Source: Asanoa iriomotensis (GTDB lineage Bacteria; Actinomycetota; Actinomycetes; Mycobacteriales; Micromonosporaceae). From it: DNA of 64,000 nt. The stretch is from assembly GCF_016862515.1 (NCBI RefSeq), contig NZ_BONC01000004.1:62001-126000 (forward strand), written 5' to 3'. Shown here piece by piece: positions 1 to 9,047 of the stretch. The number at the start of each line of letters is the position of its first letter. Positions within the stretch are counted from its first letter, which is position 1. A program made the position numbers and the translations under genes. The notes under the pieces were generated by a model. That model was not told where the DNA came from. It saw nothing but the letters and a program-made list of their open reading frames with translations, and did not search any database.

Positions 1-993
1 CGTCCAGGCCGCGAGCGCCGCGGTGCGCTCCGCCGCCTCCTCGACCCGGGCCGCGTCGAGCCGGCCGTCCTTGATCGCCGCGACGATCTCGGCGGCGGAC
101 TCCTCGACCAGCGCCGCGTCCACGTCGGCGCCGATGCAGAGCAGGTCGGCGCCGGCCGCCAGGGCCAGCGGCGCGGCCTGCGCGGTGCCGCCGGCGACCA
201 CCGCGGCGCCCTTCATCTCCAGCGCGTCGGTGATCAGCACGCCGGAGAAGCCGAGCTCGCCGCGGAGCAGGTCGTGCATCGCCGCCCGGCTGAACGTGGC
301 GGGCCCGTCGCCGGTCAGCTCCGGCACGCGGATGTGTGCGGTCATCACGGCCTTGGTGCCGGCCTGCACCGCGGCGGCGAACGGCGGCAGGTCGCGCTCC
401 CGCAGCAGCGCCAGCGGAACGTCCACAGTGGGCAGCTCGAGGTGCGAGTCGGCGACCGTCGCGCCGTGGCCCGGGAAGTGCTTGGCGCAGGCCGCGACCC
501 GGCTCTCCTGCAGGCCCTCGACGGCGGCACCGGTGTGCGCGGCCACCCGCGCGGTGTCGGCGCCGAACGAGCGCGTGCCGATGATGGGGTTGTCGTCAGC
601 GGTGTTGACGTCCACGGTGGGCGCGAGGTCGACGGTCACGCCGACCTCTGCCAGTTCCGCGCCGATCGCCCGGTAGACCGCGCGGGTCACCTCGACGTCG
701 TCGAGAGCGCCGAGCGCGGCGTTGCCCGGGTACGGGCTGCCGGTGTGGTGCGCCAACCGGGTGACGTCGCCACCCTCCTCGTCGATCGCGACGATCACCG
801 CGGGGTTGGCCGCCCGCAGCGCGGCGGTGCTGGCCGCCACCTGGTCGCGGTCGACGATGTTGAAGCCGAACAGCGTGTAGCCGGCGAGTCCTTCGGCGGC
901 CAGGTCGACCGCCCAGGGCGGCGGGGTGCTGCCGGGGTAGGCGGCGAGCAACGTGCGCAGGGCAAGCCGGCGCAGAGCGGGATCAATCGCCAT
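1..993 (-). CDS. nagZ: Beta-N-acetylhexosaminidase, glycoside hydrolase family 3 (3' end outside window)
   Basis: The frame reads leftward from ATG at 993 and runs off the window edge without a stop, so about 331 N-terminal residues are present against roughly 480 or more in the family. It starts MAIDPALRRLAL. Visible GH3/NagZ motifs are DEEGG followed by VTRL (substrate loop), KHFPGHG, and DSH followed by LELP, the Asp-His pair that NagZ-type enzymes use as general acid/base. The family removes N-acetylglucosamine from cell-wall muropeptides or chitin fragments. No signal peptide is visible, so a cytoplasmic location is likely. It is divergent from a ROK regulator, and a palindrome in the shared promoter suggests control by that protein (inference). 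Confidence 0.9.
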   Translation of the reverse strand, partial: MAIDPALRRLALRTLLAAYPGSTPPPWAVDLAAEGLAGYTLFGFNIVDRDQVAASTAALRAANPAVIVAIDEEGGDVTRLAHHTGSPYPGNAALGALDDVEVTRAVYRAIGAELAEVGVTVDLAPTVDVNTADDNPIIGTRSFGADTARVAAHTGAAVEGLQESRVAACAKHFPGHGATVADSHLELPTVDVPLALLRERDLPPFAAAVQAGTKAVMTAHIRVPELTGDGPATFSRAAMHDLLRGELGFSGVLITDALEMKGAAVVAGGTAQAAPLALAAGADLLCIGADVDAALVEESAAEIVAAIKDGRLDAARVEEAAERTAALAAWT

Positions 994-1083
994 CGGTTCT
1001 CACCCTCTTGTGACTCGCACCTGCCGGGTCGTGTGATCGTCGCACCATTCGCTTCCCAGTACGCTACGCCTACTCGTAAGGCG

Positions 1084-1097
1084 ACTAATGTATTAGT
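1084..1097. promoter_or_regulatory. Palindromic operator candidate between nagZ and the ROK gene
   Basis: ACTAAT and ATTAGT form a perfect 6-bp inverted repeat separated by GT. The site is AT-rich in a very GC-rich shared promoter and lies 30 bp upstream of the ROK start. ROK repressors usually bind AT-rich palindromes, so autoregulation plus control of nagZ is likely but inferred. Confidence 0.5.
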
Positions 1098-1126
1098 AAA
1101 GATTCCTTATTGCTAGAGGATGTCGC

Positions 1127-2302
1127 ATGGGGTCCACCCGCCTGCCCGGCACCCCCCGCCTGCTGCGGGCGCTCAACGACCGCGCCGCGCTTGAGCTCCT
1201 GCTCGCCCGCGGCCCGCTGACCCGCGCCCAGCTCGGCGAGCTGACCGGCCTGTCCAAGGTCACGGCGTCACAGCTCGTCGAGCGGCTGGAGGAGCGCGGC
1301 CTGGTCACCCGGGTCGGCGAGCAGGCCGGCGGCCGGGGCCCCAACGCACAGCTCTACGCCGTGCGCCCGGCCAGCGCGTACGTGGTCGGCGTCGACATCA
1401 CCGCGGACCGCGTGGTGGCCGCGTGCGCCGACATCACCGGCGCGGTGACCGGCCAGGTCGAAATGTCCACGAAGGACACCGACGACCCGGTCGGCGTGGT
1501 GCACGAGGCCGTGGTGCAGGCGGCCAGCAACGCGCACGCACAGCTCGCCAGCGTGCGCCGCGTGGTGCTGGGCACACCCGGCCTGGTCGACCCGGGCTCC
1601 GGCGACATCACGTTCGCCTTCAACCTGCCCCGCTGGCACCGCGGCCTGCTCGCCGCGCTCCGCGAGGACCTGCACACCCCGGTGGTCTTCGAGAACGACG
1701 TCAACCTGGCCGCGTGCGCCGAGGCGGAATACGGCGCGGCCGCCGGCGTCGACGACTTCGTGCTGGTCTGGGCCGACGTGGGTGTCGGCCTCGCGATCGT
1801 GCTCGGCGGCCGGCTGCACCACGGCAGCAGCGGTGCCGCTGGCGAGATCGGCTACCTGCCGGTGCCCGGCGTGCCGGTCAACCGCGACCAGTCGCGCCGG
1901 TCCCAGCCGCCGTTCGGCCAGCTCGCCGGCGCCGCTGCGCTGCGCACGGTGGCCCGCGAGCACGGCTTCCGCGGCTCGTCGGCGGCCGACGCGATCCGCG
2001 CCGCGATCGCAGCCGGCACGGCGGGCGGGGCGGCGCTCGACGAGATCGCCCGGCGGCTCGCGCTCGGCGTGGCCAGCACCTGCGTGGTGCTCGACCCGCC
2101 GCTGGTGGTGCTGGCCGGCGAGGTCGGCCAGGCCGGCGGCAGCGCGCTCGCCGAGCGGGTGCAGCACGAGGTCGCGGCGATCACGCTGGTGTCGCCGAAG
2201 GTCGTGGTCACCCAACTCGAAGAGGAACCGGTGCTGCGCGGCGCGCTCCTGGTCGCTTTGGACGCGGTCCGCGACGAGGTTTTCGGCTCGACGGTGGGCT
2301 GA
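1127..2302 (+). CDS. ROK family transcriptional regulator
   Basis: A 391-residue protein with an N-terminal winged helix-turn-helix (about residues 15-75; LTRAQLGELTGLSKVTASQL) followed by a ROK sugar-kinase-like domain (about 85-390). The ATP/sugar-binding region is recognisable at GVDITADRV, ENDVNLAACAE and GAAGEIGYL. The cysteine cluster (CxCGxxGC) that binds zinc in many ROK proteins is absent after GEIG. This form is typical of actinobacterial ROK repressors that sense amino sugars or their phosphates. The divergent neighbour is a GH3 hexosaminidase, so an N-acetylglucosamine-type ligand is plausible. A strong palindromic terminator follows the stop. Confidence 0.9.
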   Translation: MGSTRLPGTPRLLRALNDRAALELLLARGPLTRAQLGELTGLSKVTASQLVERLEERGLVTRVGEQAGGRGPNAQLYAVRPASAYVVGVDITADRVVAACADITGAVTGQVEMSTKDTDDPVGVVHEAVVQAASNAHAQLASVRRVVLGTPGLVDPGSGDITFAFNLPRWHRGLLAALREDLHTPVVFENDVNLAACAEAEYGAAAGVDDFVLVWADVGVGLAIVLGGRLHHGSSGAAGEIGYLPVPGVPVNRDQSRRSQPPFGQLAGAAALRTVAREHGFRGSSAADAIRAAIAAGTAGGAALDEIARRLALGVASTCVVLDPPLVVLAGEVGQAGGSALAERVQHEVAAITLVSPKVVVTQLEEEPVLRGALLVALDAVRDEVFGSTVG

Positions 2303-2304
2303 AC

Positions 2305-2359
2305 CGTTAGGAACGGTCCGTTCCAATCGGAATCCGATTGGAACGGACCGTTCCTAACG
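2305..2359. terminator. Bidirectional hairpin with nested palindromes
   Basis: A perfect 26-bp stem (2305-2330 with 2334-2359) closes on the 3-nt loop AAT. It lies between the convergent ROK gene (stop at 2302) and the GNAT gene (stop begins at 2362). Each arm contains its own near-palindrome, GGAACGGTCCGTTCC, so the structure could fold as one long hairpin or two short ones. No T-run follows, as is common in actinobacterial terminators. Confidence 0.8.
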
Positions 2360-2361
2360 CC

Positions 2362-3033
2362 TTACGGCCCTTCCGGGCCGAACACGCCGTAGGCGACCCA
2401 GCCGACGTCGGGGAAGCCCGCGGCGGTCGCCACCTTGGCCGACGCCAGGTTGGCGGGGTCGTGCAGGTAGGTCGGCACCGCGCCCTCGTCGAGCACCCGC
2501 CGGGCCGCCTGGGCGACCAGCCGGCGGGCCAGGCCCTGGCCCCGGGCGGCGGGCTCGGTGCCGACCGCCAACTCGTGGCCGTGCGGGTCGTGCCGCTTGA
2601 TGCCCACCCCAGCCAGGTAGCGGCCCGCGTCGTCGCGGGCGATCAGCACCTCGCCGCCGAACGGGCGCAGCCACGCCGGCAGGGCCGGGTCGTCGGACGG
2701 GACCCACTCCCCCGCGTCGGCCAGCGGCGCTGGGCCGGTCGACCAGCGGAACACCGCCTCGAGCGCCCGCCAGCCGTCGTAGTCGACCGCGCCCGGCAGC
2801 TTGTCGAGCAGGTCCGCCATCGGCAGGTCGGCCAGCGCGCGCACGGTCTCGACCTTGTCGGGTGCCACCGACAGCAGGACGCCGTCGGGGGTGCCGACGC
2901 CGACCGCCGGCCGGATCCCGCCGTCCCAGGCCGGGCGCAACCGTCTCTCCGAGCCGATGATCTGCAGCCCCCGCCCGATGGGCCACTGGCCCAGCCACGT
3001 CACCAGATGGTGGTAGAGGCGCGTGTCGAGCAC
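2362..3033 (-). CDS. GNAT family N-acetyltransferase
   Basis: A 223-residue protein starting at GTG 3033. The C-terminal half carries the acetyl-CoA-binding GNAT core: VGTEPAARGQGLARRL matches motif A (R/Q-x-x-G-x-G/A), followed by a conserved-looking YLHDPANLASAKVATAAGF stretch. The N-terminal 100 residues resemble the extra domain of some actinobacterial GNAT proteins and suggest no substrate. It lies 12 bp downstream of the copper ATPase on the same strand and could be co-transcribed with it. Substrate unknown. Confidence 0.8.
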   Translation of the reverse strand: MLDTRLYHHLVTWLGQWPIGRGLQIIGSERRLRPAWDGGIRPAVGVGTPDGVLLSVAPDKVETVRALADLPMADLLDKLPGAVDYDGWRALEAVFRWSTGPAPLADAGEWVPSDDPALPAWLRPFGGEVLIARDDAGRYLAGVGIKRHDPHGHELAVGTEPAARGQGLARRLVAQAARRVLDEGAVPTYLHDPANLASAKVATAAGFPDVGWVAYGVFGPEGP

Positions 3034-3045
3034 CCGGGTCCTCCG

Positions 3046-5232
3046 TCAGTGGAAGCGGCGCAGCCGCAGGCTGTTGGACACGACGAACACCGACGATAGC
3101 GCCATGGCGGCGCCCGCGATCATCGGATTGAGCAGCCCGGCCGCGGCGAGCGGGAGTGCACCGACGTTGTAGGCCAGGGCCCAGAACAGGTTCCCTTTGA
3201 TGACACGGAGCGTACGCCGGGAGAGGCGGATCGCGTCAGCCGCGGCGGTGAGGTCGTCGCGCACCAGGGTCAGGTCGGCCGCCTCGATCGCCACGTCCGT
3301 GCCGGCGCCCATCGCGAGCCCCAGGTCGGCCTGGGCGAGGGCGGCCGCGTCGTTGACGCCGTCGCCGACCATCGCGACCACGCGGCCCTCGTCCTGGAGC
3401 CGTTTCACGGTGTCGACCTTGTCGGCCGGCAGCACCTCGGCGATCACCTCGTCGATGCCGACGCTCGCGCCGACCTTCCGGGCCGCCGCCAGGTTGTCGC
3501 CGGTCAGCAGCACCGGCCGCAGGCCGAGGCCGCGCAGCGCGGCGACCGCGTCCCGGCTGCTCGGGCGGATGTCGTCGGCGAGCCGGAGCGCACCGCGTAC
3601 CCGCTGGTCGATCGCGACCGTCACCACCGTGTGGCCGGCCTCGTTCGCGTCGGCGGCACCCCCGGTGAACTCGGCCCGGCCCACCAGCACCTCGTGTCCC
3701 TCGACGGTGCCGCGGACGCCGCGCCCCGGCACCGCGCGGAAGTCGGTGACCGGCGGCAGGTCTCCCCCGGCGGCCGCGACGATCGCCCGCCCGATGGGGT
3801 GCTCGGAGCCGGCCTCGACCGCCGCGGCGTAGCGGAGGATCTCGGGCGGCCCGTCGGTGCCGACCACCGCGAGCCGGCCGGTGGTCACGGTGCCGGTCTT
3901 GTCGAGCACGATCGTGTCGACCGTGCGGGTCGACTCCAGCACCTCCGGGCCCTTGATCAGGATGCCGCGCTGGGCACCCCGGCCGGTGCCGACCAGCAGC
4001 GCCGTGGGTGTGGCCAGCCCCAGCGCACACGGGCACGCGATGATCAGCACCGCGATGCCTGCGGTGAACGCGGCCGCCAACCCGCCACCGGTGCCCCACC
4101 AGTAGCCGAACGTCGCGACGGCGAGCAGCAGCACGATCGGCACGAACACGCCGGAGATCCGGTCGGCCAGGCGCTGCACCTCGGCCTTGCCGCTCTGCGC
4201 CTGGCTGACCAGGCGGGCGATCTGGGCGAGCTGTGTCTCCGCGCCGACCTTGGTCGCGGTGACGACGAGCCGGCCGTCGGCGTTGACGGTGCCGCCGGTG
4301 ACCCGGTCGCCCGGCCCGACCTCGACCGGCACGGACTCGCCGGTGAGCAGGCTCTGGTCGACGGCGGAGGCGCCCTGGTCGACGACGCCGTCGGTGGCGA
4401 TCTTCTCGCCGGGCCGCACCACGAAGCGGTCTCCGGTGCGCAGTTCGGCCACCGGTCGGATCACTTCGCGGCCGTCGCGCAGGAGCGTGACCTCCTTGGC
4501 GCCGAGGTCGGCGAGGGCCTTGATGGCGGCTCCCGCGCGGCGCTTGGCCCGGGCCTCGAAATAGCGCCCGGCCAGCACGAACACGGTGACGCCGGCGGCC
4601 ACCTCGAGGTAGATCGCGTCGGCGCCGGCCCCGCGTTCGAGGGTGAGCGAGAAGCCGTGCCGGACGCCCGGCTCGCCGGCCATGCCGAAGAACAGCGCCC
4701 AGAGCGACCAGCCGAGCGCGGCCAGGGTGCCGATGGAGATCAACGTGTCCATGGTCGCGGCGCCGTGCCGCAGGTTGACCCAGGCTGCGCGGTGGAAGGC
4801 GGCGCCGCCCCAGACCACGACGGGCGCGGCCAGGGTGAGCGAGAGCCACTGCCAGTAGGTGAACTGCCAGGCCGGGACCATCGCCAGGACGATCACGGGG
4901 ACGGCCAGCAAGGCGGAGACAGCGACCTTCGTACGCAGGTCGCGGGTCTCGTCGTCGCGTTTCTCAGGCGCCGGCGCCGTTTCACCTGACGCCTGCGGCG
5001 TGGCTGTGTAGCCGGTCTTCTTGACCGTGTCGATCAGGTCGTCGACGGTGACGGCCGCCGGGGCGGTCACGGTCGCGGTCTCGGTGGCGTAGTTGACCGA
5101 CGCGGTCACGCCGGTGAGCCGGTTGAGCTTCTTCTCGATGCGGCTCGCGCACGACGCGCAGGTCATGCCGCCGATCGCCAGCTCGATCCGGTGTTCCACG
5201 CCGATCACATTACCCCCGGGAGGTATCGCCAT
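3046..5232 (-). CDS. copA: Copper(I)-translocating P-type ATPase
   Basis: An integral-membrane P1B-type ATPase of 728 residues that exports Cu(I) using ATP. The order of motifs is complete: an N-terminal HMA domain with GMTCASC, the actuator loop LTGES, the membrane [10 protein letters not shown] metal site, the phosphorylation site DKTGT, the nucleotide-domain motif GSEHPIG, and the hinge GDGVNDA. YN in TM7 and MALSS in TM8 together with CPC are the P1B-1 signature, which predicts Cu(I)/Ag(I) rather than zinc. The ATG at 5232 gives the longest frame. In-frame GTG codons at residues 9 and 12 are alternatives, and one CsoR-like palindrome would lie inside the longest version. Two such palindromes suggest copper-responsive repression. 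Confidence 0.93.
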   Translation of the reverse strand: MAIPPGGNVIGVEHRIELAIGGMTCASCASRIEKKLNRLTGVTASVNYATETATVTAPAAVTVDDLIDTVKKTGYTATPQASGETAPAPEKRDDETRDLRTKVAVSALLAVPVIVLAMVPAWQFTYWQWLSLTLAAPVVVWGGAAFHRAAWVNLRHGAATMDTLISIGTLAALGWSLWALFFGMAGEPGVRHGFSLTLERGAGADAIYLEVAAGVTVFVLAGRYFEARAKRRAGAAIKALADLGAKEVTLLRDGREVIRPVAELRTGDRFVVRPGEKIATDGVVDQGASAVDQSLLTGESVPVEVGPGDRVTGGTVNADGRLVVTATKVGAETQLAQIARLVSQAQSGKAEVQRLADRISGVFVPIVLLLAVATFGYWWGTGGGLAAAFTAGIAVLIIACPCALGLATPTALLVGTGRGAQRGILIKGPEVLESTRTVDTIVLDKTGTVTTGRLAVVGTDGPPEILRYAAAVEAGSEHPIGRAIVAAAGGDLPPVTDFRAVPGRGVRGTVEGHEVLVGRAEFTGGAADANEAGHTVVTVAIDQRVRGALRLADDIRPSSRDAVAALRGLGLRPVLLTGDNLAAARKVGASVGIDEVIAEVLPADKVDTVKRLQDEGRVVAMVGDGVNDAAALAQADLGLAMGAGTDVAIEAADLTLVRDDLTAAADAIRLSRRTLRVIKGNLFWALAYNVGALPLAAAGLLNPMIAGAAMALSSVFVVSNSLRLRRFH
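5211..5225. promoter_or_regulatory. CsoR-like operator half of a pair (imperfect)
   Basis: TACCCCCGGGAGGTA resembles the CsoR-family consensus TACCCCnnnGGGGTA with one arm imperfect. It overlaps the first codons if the ATG at 5232 is used. Its centre is 32 bp from the perfect copy at 5243, about three helical turns. Confidence 0.6.
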
Positions 5233-5242
5233 GCCCCAACCC

Positions 5243-5257
5243 TACCCCCCGGGGGTA
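5243..5257. promoter_or_regulatory. CsoR-type copper operator
   Basis: TACCCCC and GGGGGTA form a perfect 7-bp inverted repeat around a central C, 10 bp upstream of the copper ATPase start. G-tract palindromes of this form are the known binding sites of CsoR copper repressors. No csoR gene lies in the window, so the regulator would act in trans. Confidence 0.8.
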
Positions 5258-5375
5258 TAACGTCAAGCGTTCTTAACTCCCCTGTCATCAATCCCTCACC
5301 CCACGGGTGTGGCGGTGTCGGCCGGCGGCAGTTGGCTCAGGGCGTTGAACTCACGCACGGAATAGGAGCGACCAC

Positions 5376-6827
5376 GTGCCTTCTTCTCGTCGTGCCCTGC
5401 TCACCGGCGGTGCCGCCGGTGTTGTCGGCCTTGCCGTCGCCGGCGCGGTGCCATCGCTGGCCCAGGCCCACCCGGGCAAGCCGGCCAGGCCGAACGGCGG
5501 CCACAAGCCGTTCCCCCCATTGAAGGACGACCCCAAGGGCATCCTCGCGCTGCCCGAGGGCTTCAGCTACACGATCGTCACCCGGACCGGTGTCACCAAG
5601 CTCGACCGCGGCCAGGGCCTGACCCCGGCCGACCACGACGGCATGGCCGTCTTCGACGCCGGCCACGGCCGATACACCATCATCCAGAACCACGAGATCG
5701 ACCCGGGCGCCGAGCACGGTGTGCCGCACGTCAAGGGCACCGTGTACGACCCGGGCGCGGTCAACGCCGGTGGCTGCACCGTGATCACGACCGACCGCGC
5801 CGGCCGCAACTACGGCGAGTTCGTCGGCATCTCGGGCACCGTCTCCAACTGCGCCGGCGGCCCGACCCCGTGGGAGAGCTGGCTGACCTGCGAGGAGACC
5901 GAGGACAAGGCCGGCGACACCTGGGAGGAGGGTGACGTTTCCGGCACCTTCCAGAAGGACCACGGGTACGTCTTCGAGGTCACCTCCGACGGCAAGGCCG
6001 ACCCGCGGCCGATCAAGTGCCTCGGCCGGTACGCGCACGAGGCGCTGGCGATCGGCAAGGACCGCACCAGCGTCTACCTGTCGGAGGACGCCGACGAGCC
6101 CAACGGCCTGTTCTTCCGGTGGACCGCGCCGCGCGGCGTCAAGCTCGGCCCGGGCGTGCTGACCCGGCTCGCGCCGAACGCCGGCACCCTCGCCGCGATG
6201 GCGATCATCCTGGACGACGGCTCGGTGCTGCCGGACGTCGCCTACCTGACCTCGGCCCAGCTCGGCCGCCCGTTCCCGGTGCGCTGGGTGGAGGTGCCCG
6301 AGCGCGACGCGCAGACGAAGCCGGTCCGCGAGCAGTTCACGGACGGCCAGGTCACCCGCGGCAAGAAGTTCGAGGGCGTGTGGGGCACGGACGAGGGCGT
6401 GTACGTCGTCAACTCGTACGCCTGGGACGAGGGCGAGCTGCCGGCGGACGCGGTGCCGCACGACGGCATGGTCTGGTTCTACAACTACCAGGACCAGACG
6501 ATCCAGCTGGTCACCTACTTCCCGCACCAGGTCACGGCCGAGGAAGGCGCGCCGGCCAAGTACACCGACATGACCTTCGACGGCCCGGACAACGTCACGG
6601 TGACGCCGTGGGGCAGCCTGGTCCTCGCCGAGGACGGCGCGGGCGCGTCGCACGTGCTGAGCTCGTTCCCGGGCGGCCCGACCTACGCGATCGCCCGCAA
6701 CCAGCTCAACGACTCGGAGTTCTGCGGCCCGACGTTCACCGAGGACGGCAAGGTCCTCTTCGTCAACATGCAGGACCCGGGCCTGACCCTGGCGATCACC
6801 GGCCCGTGGGACAAGTACCTCGGCTGA
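5376..6827 (+). CDS. Tat-exported PhoX-like / DUF839 family protein
   Basis: A 483-residue protein starting at GTG 5376 with GGAG about 7 nt upstream. It begins with a twin-arginine signal (SSRRALLTGG, hydrophobic segment, cleavage near AQA-H at about residue 32). The mature part matches the DUF839/PhoX beta-propeller family: IIQNHEI, GGCTV, NCAGG-PTPWESWLTCEE, and GRYAHEA. Family members include Ca/Fe-dependent alkaline phosphatases, and the usual neighbourhood WGSWLTCEE is nearly intact (WESWLTCEE). Phosphatase activity is inferred. No convincing PHO box was found upstream. A clean hairpin follows the stop. Confidence 0.85.
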   Translation: MPSSRRALLTGGAAGVVGLAVAGAVPSLAQAHPGKPARPNGGHKPFPPLKDDPKGILALPEGFSYTIVTRTGVTKLDRGQGLTPADHDGMAVFDAGHGRYTIIQNHEIDPGAEHGVPHVKGTVYDPGAVNAGGCTVITTDRAGRNYGEFVGISGTVSNCAGGPTPWESWLTCEETEDKAGDTWEEGDVSGTFQKDHGYVFEVTSDGKADPRPIKCLGRYAHEALAIGKDRTSVYLSEDADEPNGLFFRWTAPRGVKLGPGVLTRLAPNAGTLAAMAIILDDGSVLPDVAYLTSAQLGRPFPVRWVEVPERDAQTKPVREQFTDGQVTRGKKFEGVWGTDEGVYVVNSYAWDEGELPADAVPHDGMVWFYNYQDQTIQLVTYFPHQVTAEEGAPAKYTDMTFDGPDNVTVTPWGSLVLAEDGAGASHVLSSFPGGPTYAIARNQLNDSEFCGPTFTEDGKVLFVNMQDPGLTLAITGPWDKYLG

Positions 6828-6831
6828 TTCG

Positions 6832-6863
6832 TAGGGGGTCAGGTGTCCGCACCTGACCCCCTA
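6832..6863. terminator. Bidirectional rho-independent-type hairpin
   Basis: TAGGGGGTCAGGTG pairs perfectly with CACCTGACCCCCTA (14 bp) around a TCCG loop. It lies between the convergent PhoX-like gene (stop ends at 6827) and the serine hydrolase, whose TAG stop forms the last three bases of the right arm. Confidence 0.85.
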
Positions 6864-8174
6864 TCGGCTTTGCCCGCAGGGACGCAGCTCGCAGGAATGG
6901 ACCAGATAGGCGCCCAGCCAGCCTTCGCGGTCGCCGTCCTTGTATGCGCTGGCCCGGCCGGTGAGTAGCTCGCCGTCGACGCGGAGCTCGAGGGCGAGGT
7001 GCGGGCTGTTCACGCGGGCGTCCCCGGTGGGCAGTTGCGACTGGAGGCTCGTTCGCAGGTCCCAGCGGGTGGTGGCCTCGGCACGCACGACCGCCGGCGG
7101 CTGGTCGGCGAGCCGAATCTCCACCTGATCCTCCGCCAGAACCGTGAGCCGCAGCGGGACGTCACCCTCACTCGTGCTGATCTCGCCGGCCCAGGCGCCC
7201 GGCTGCAACGTCATCGGGCGCACCTGCTCGGTGATCGGGTTGACCTGCTGGTTCGAGAATCCTGCGGCGATGCCGCCGACGAGGTGCGCGACGACGGCGT
7301 CGCGGGCCGACTTGTCGGTGCAGTTGGTCAGCACGGCGACCGAGGTGTCGTGCTCAGGCAGGTCGATCATCATGGTGGCGATGCCGCCCATGCCACCGCC
7401 GTGGCTGTGGGTGACCGGGCCGGGGCCGGGCGAGACGACCCGGCCGAAGCCGTAGCCGACCTGCTCGTTGACCGGCTCCGCGGCGAACATGGCCGCGACC
7501 GTGGCGGGTCGGAGCAGGCGGTTGGCGGTCCGCGCGAAGAGCGCCACGTCACGGGCGGTCGCCCAGCCGGCGCTGGCCGCGGGATGGTCGGTGTGGCAGG
7601 TGGCGTACGCCCGCCCGTCAGCGGAGTAGCGCCGCGCGGCCGCCGGATAGCCGGCTCCGTACCCGAAGCTGCTCAGCTGCAACGGTTCGGCGATCCGCTC
7701 GCGGAGATACCCACCCAGATCCTGGCCGGTCACGGCCTCCACCAGCGCACCGAGGTCCTGGTAGCCGATGTTCGAGTACTCGAAGTCGCTACCCGGCTCG
7801 CGCACGAGCCGCCGGTAGCGCGCGATGTCGACCGGCGGCGGCCCGTCGTCGTAATGGAAGCCGTAGAACGCCGGATACCCACCCCGGTGCTGTAGCAACT
7901 GGCGCGGCGTCGGCCCGCTGCCGCCGATCGGTGCGTCGAGGTCCACCAGGCCGTCGTCGGCGGCCAGGCAGACCGCCGTCGCGGTGAAGGCCTTGGTGAT
8001 CGACGCGAGGCCGTAGACGGTCCCGGGCGTGGCCGTCCGTCGCGCGGCCACGTCGGCCAGGCCGTATGCCCGGGCGAACACCACCCGGTCACCCTCGGCA
8101 ACCGCGACCGAAACCGACGCACAGCCGTGCTCCGCCAACGCCCGCGCACAGAGGTCGTCCAGCCCGTCGATCAT
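6861..8174 (-). CDS. Serine hydrolase, class C beta-lactamase/esterase family
   Basis: A 437-residue protein with the active-site set of the beta-lactamase class C / DD-peptidase / esterase group: SITK (Ser58-x-x-Lys61), YSN near residue 155, and HSHGGGMGG in place of KTG. There is no signal peptide, so a cytoplasmic hydrolase is likely, not a secreted beta-lactamase. The C-terminal 110 residues are a beta-rich lipocalin-like tail of the kind often found in this family. Its start codon overlaps that of the divergent membrane protein gene (8173), so the two promoters lie within each other's coding regions. Substrate not predictable. Confidence 0.85.
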   Translation of the reverse strand: MIDGLDDLCARALAEHGCASVSVAVAEGDRVVFARAYGLADVAARRTATPGTVYGLASITKAFTATAVCLAADDGLVDLDAPIGGSGPTPRQLLQHRGGYPAFYGFHYDDGPPPVDIARYRRLVREPGSDFEYSNIGYQDLGALVEAVTGQDLGGYLRERIAEPLQLSSFGYGAGYPAAARRYSADGRAYATCHTDHPAASAGWATARDVALFARTANRLLRPATVAAMFAAEPVNEQVGYGFGRVVSPGPGPVTHSHGGGMGGIATMMIDLPEHDTSVAVLTNCTDKSARDAVVAHLVGGIAAGFSNQQVNPITEQVRPMTLQPGAWAGEISTSEGDVPLRLTVLAEDQVEIRLADQPPAVVRAEATTRWDLRTSLQSQLPTGDARVNSPHLALELRVDGELLTGRASAYKDGDREGWLGAYLVHSCELRPCGQSR

Positions 8175-8988
8175 GACCGAACGCTACGCGAACCTCACCG
8201 CGCCCCCGCCGCCAGGATCGCCGGGTGCACAATGGACCGATGGCTGGCGTCCTGGCAGGTGTCGCTTGATCCGGCGGCTGTCCGGCGCGACGGTCGTGCT
8301 GGTGCCGTTGACCGCGCTGGTCCTGCTGCCGATCGCGACCAATGTCGCGTCCGACACGATTCCGGCGAGTTGGCGGCCGTACACCTGGATCGCCTGGCTC
8401 TTCCTGCTCGTGGCGACGGCAACGGCCGTCTTCAGGCGGCTCCGCTCACGCCCGGCGGACCTGATCTACGCGAGTCGGCTCGACGAGTCGCCCTACGCCG
8501 ACTGGACCTTCTTCGCCAGCAAGGGCGTCCGCGAGAGCGTGTTCGAAGTCGTCACGACCGCGACCGGTTCTGTCGCGCTGGGCTTCCACACGCCGGGCGA
8601 CGAGGCCGTCGGGGCCAACAAGGCACTGCAGACCACGAAGGGCTACGTGGAGTTCCGCTACAAGATTGACTCCGCGGGCGGGGCGGGGTTCGTGTATTTC
8701 GCGATGATCCCGATGCGCGACAACGGCTTGGAGCGACGCGGCCTCATCGAGGTGGGTGCTGAGGTGCAGGCCGACGCCCGCAACCCGACCTCGATCTACC
8801 GCCAGCGCCTGTTCCCGCCGCACTCGCACTACGGCGACGGGCAGTGGCATCAGGGCAGGCTCGCGTTCGACTTCACGAACCTGCCCGCCGCCTACTACGC
8901 GATCTTCGCCCCACGGATCAACGAGGGCATCGAACGCACCGGCGCCGCGCGCGTGTGGATCGCTGACGTCGAGGCCCACCGCACCTGA
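8173..8988 (+). CDS. Membrane-anchored protein of unknown function
   Basis: A 271-residue protein if the ATG at 8173 is used. An in-frame TTG at 8266 with AGG upstream is an alternative that would begin just before the first membrane helix. Two hydrophobic segments (about residues 38-58 and 68-86) are followed by roughly 180 residues of soluble, beta-rich sequence ending in VEAHRT. The soluble part (GYVEFRYKID, YFAMIPMRD, QWHQGRLAFDF) resembles a jelly-roll sheet, but I recognise no family. The first base of the ATG overlaps the divergent serine-hydrolase start. Confidence 0.65.
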   Translation: MTERYANLTAPPPPGSPGAQWTDGWRPGRCRLIRRLSGATVVLVPLTALVLLPIATNVASDTIPASWRPYTWIAWLFLLVATATAVFRRLRSRPADLIYASRLDESPYADWTFFASKGVRESVFEVVTTATGSVALGFHTPGDEAVGANKALQTTKGYVEFRYKIDSAGGAGFVYFAMIPMRDNGLERRGLIEVGAEVQADARNPTSIYRQRLFPPHSHYGDGQWHQGRLAFDFTNLPAAYYAIFAPRINEGIERTGAARVWIADVEAHRT

Positions 8989-9002
8989 TCTAGCGCGTCT
9001 GC

Positions 9003-9038
9003 GGCGCGAGCCGCCCGGAACACCGGGCGGCTCGTGCC
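9003..9038. terminator. Bidirectional terminator hairpin
   Basis: A 16-bp stem with one G-T wobble; its core CGAGCCGCCCGG pairs with CCGGGCGGCTCG around the loop AACA. It lies between the convergent membrane-protein gene (ends 8988) and the FG-GAP gene (stop at 9048). Confidence 0.85.
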
Positions 9039-9047
9039 GTGATGTTC

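Noticed and set aside
5258-5375. A possible PHO box upstream of the PhoX-like gene
   Set aside because: Only weak, irregular GTT-containing 11-mers were seen; not close enough to the known direct-repeat consensus.
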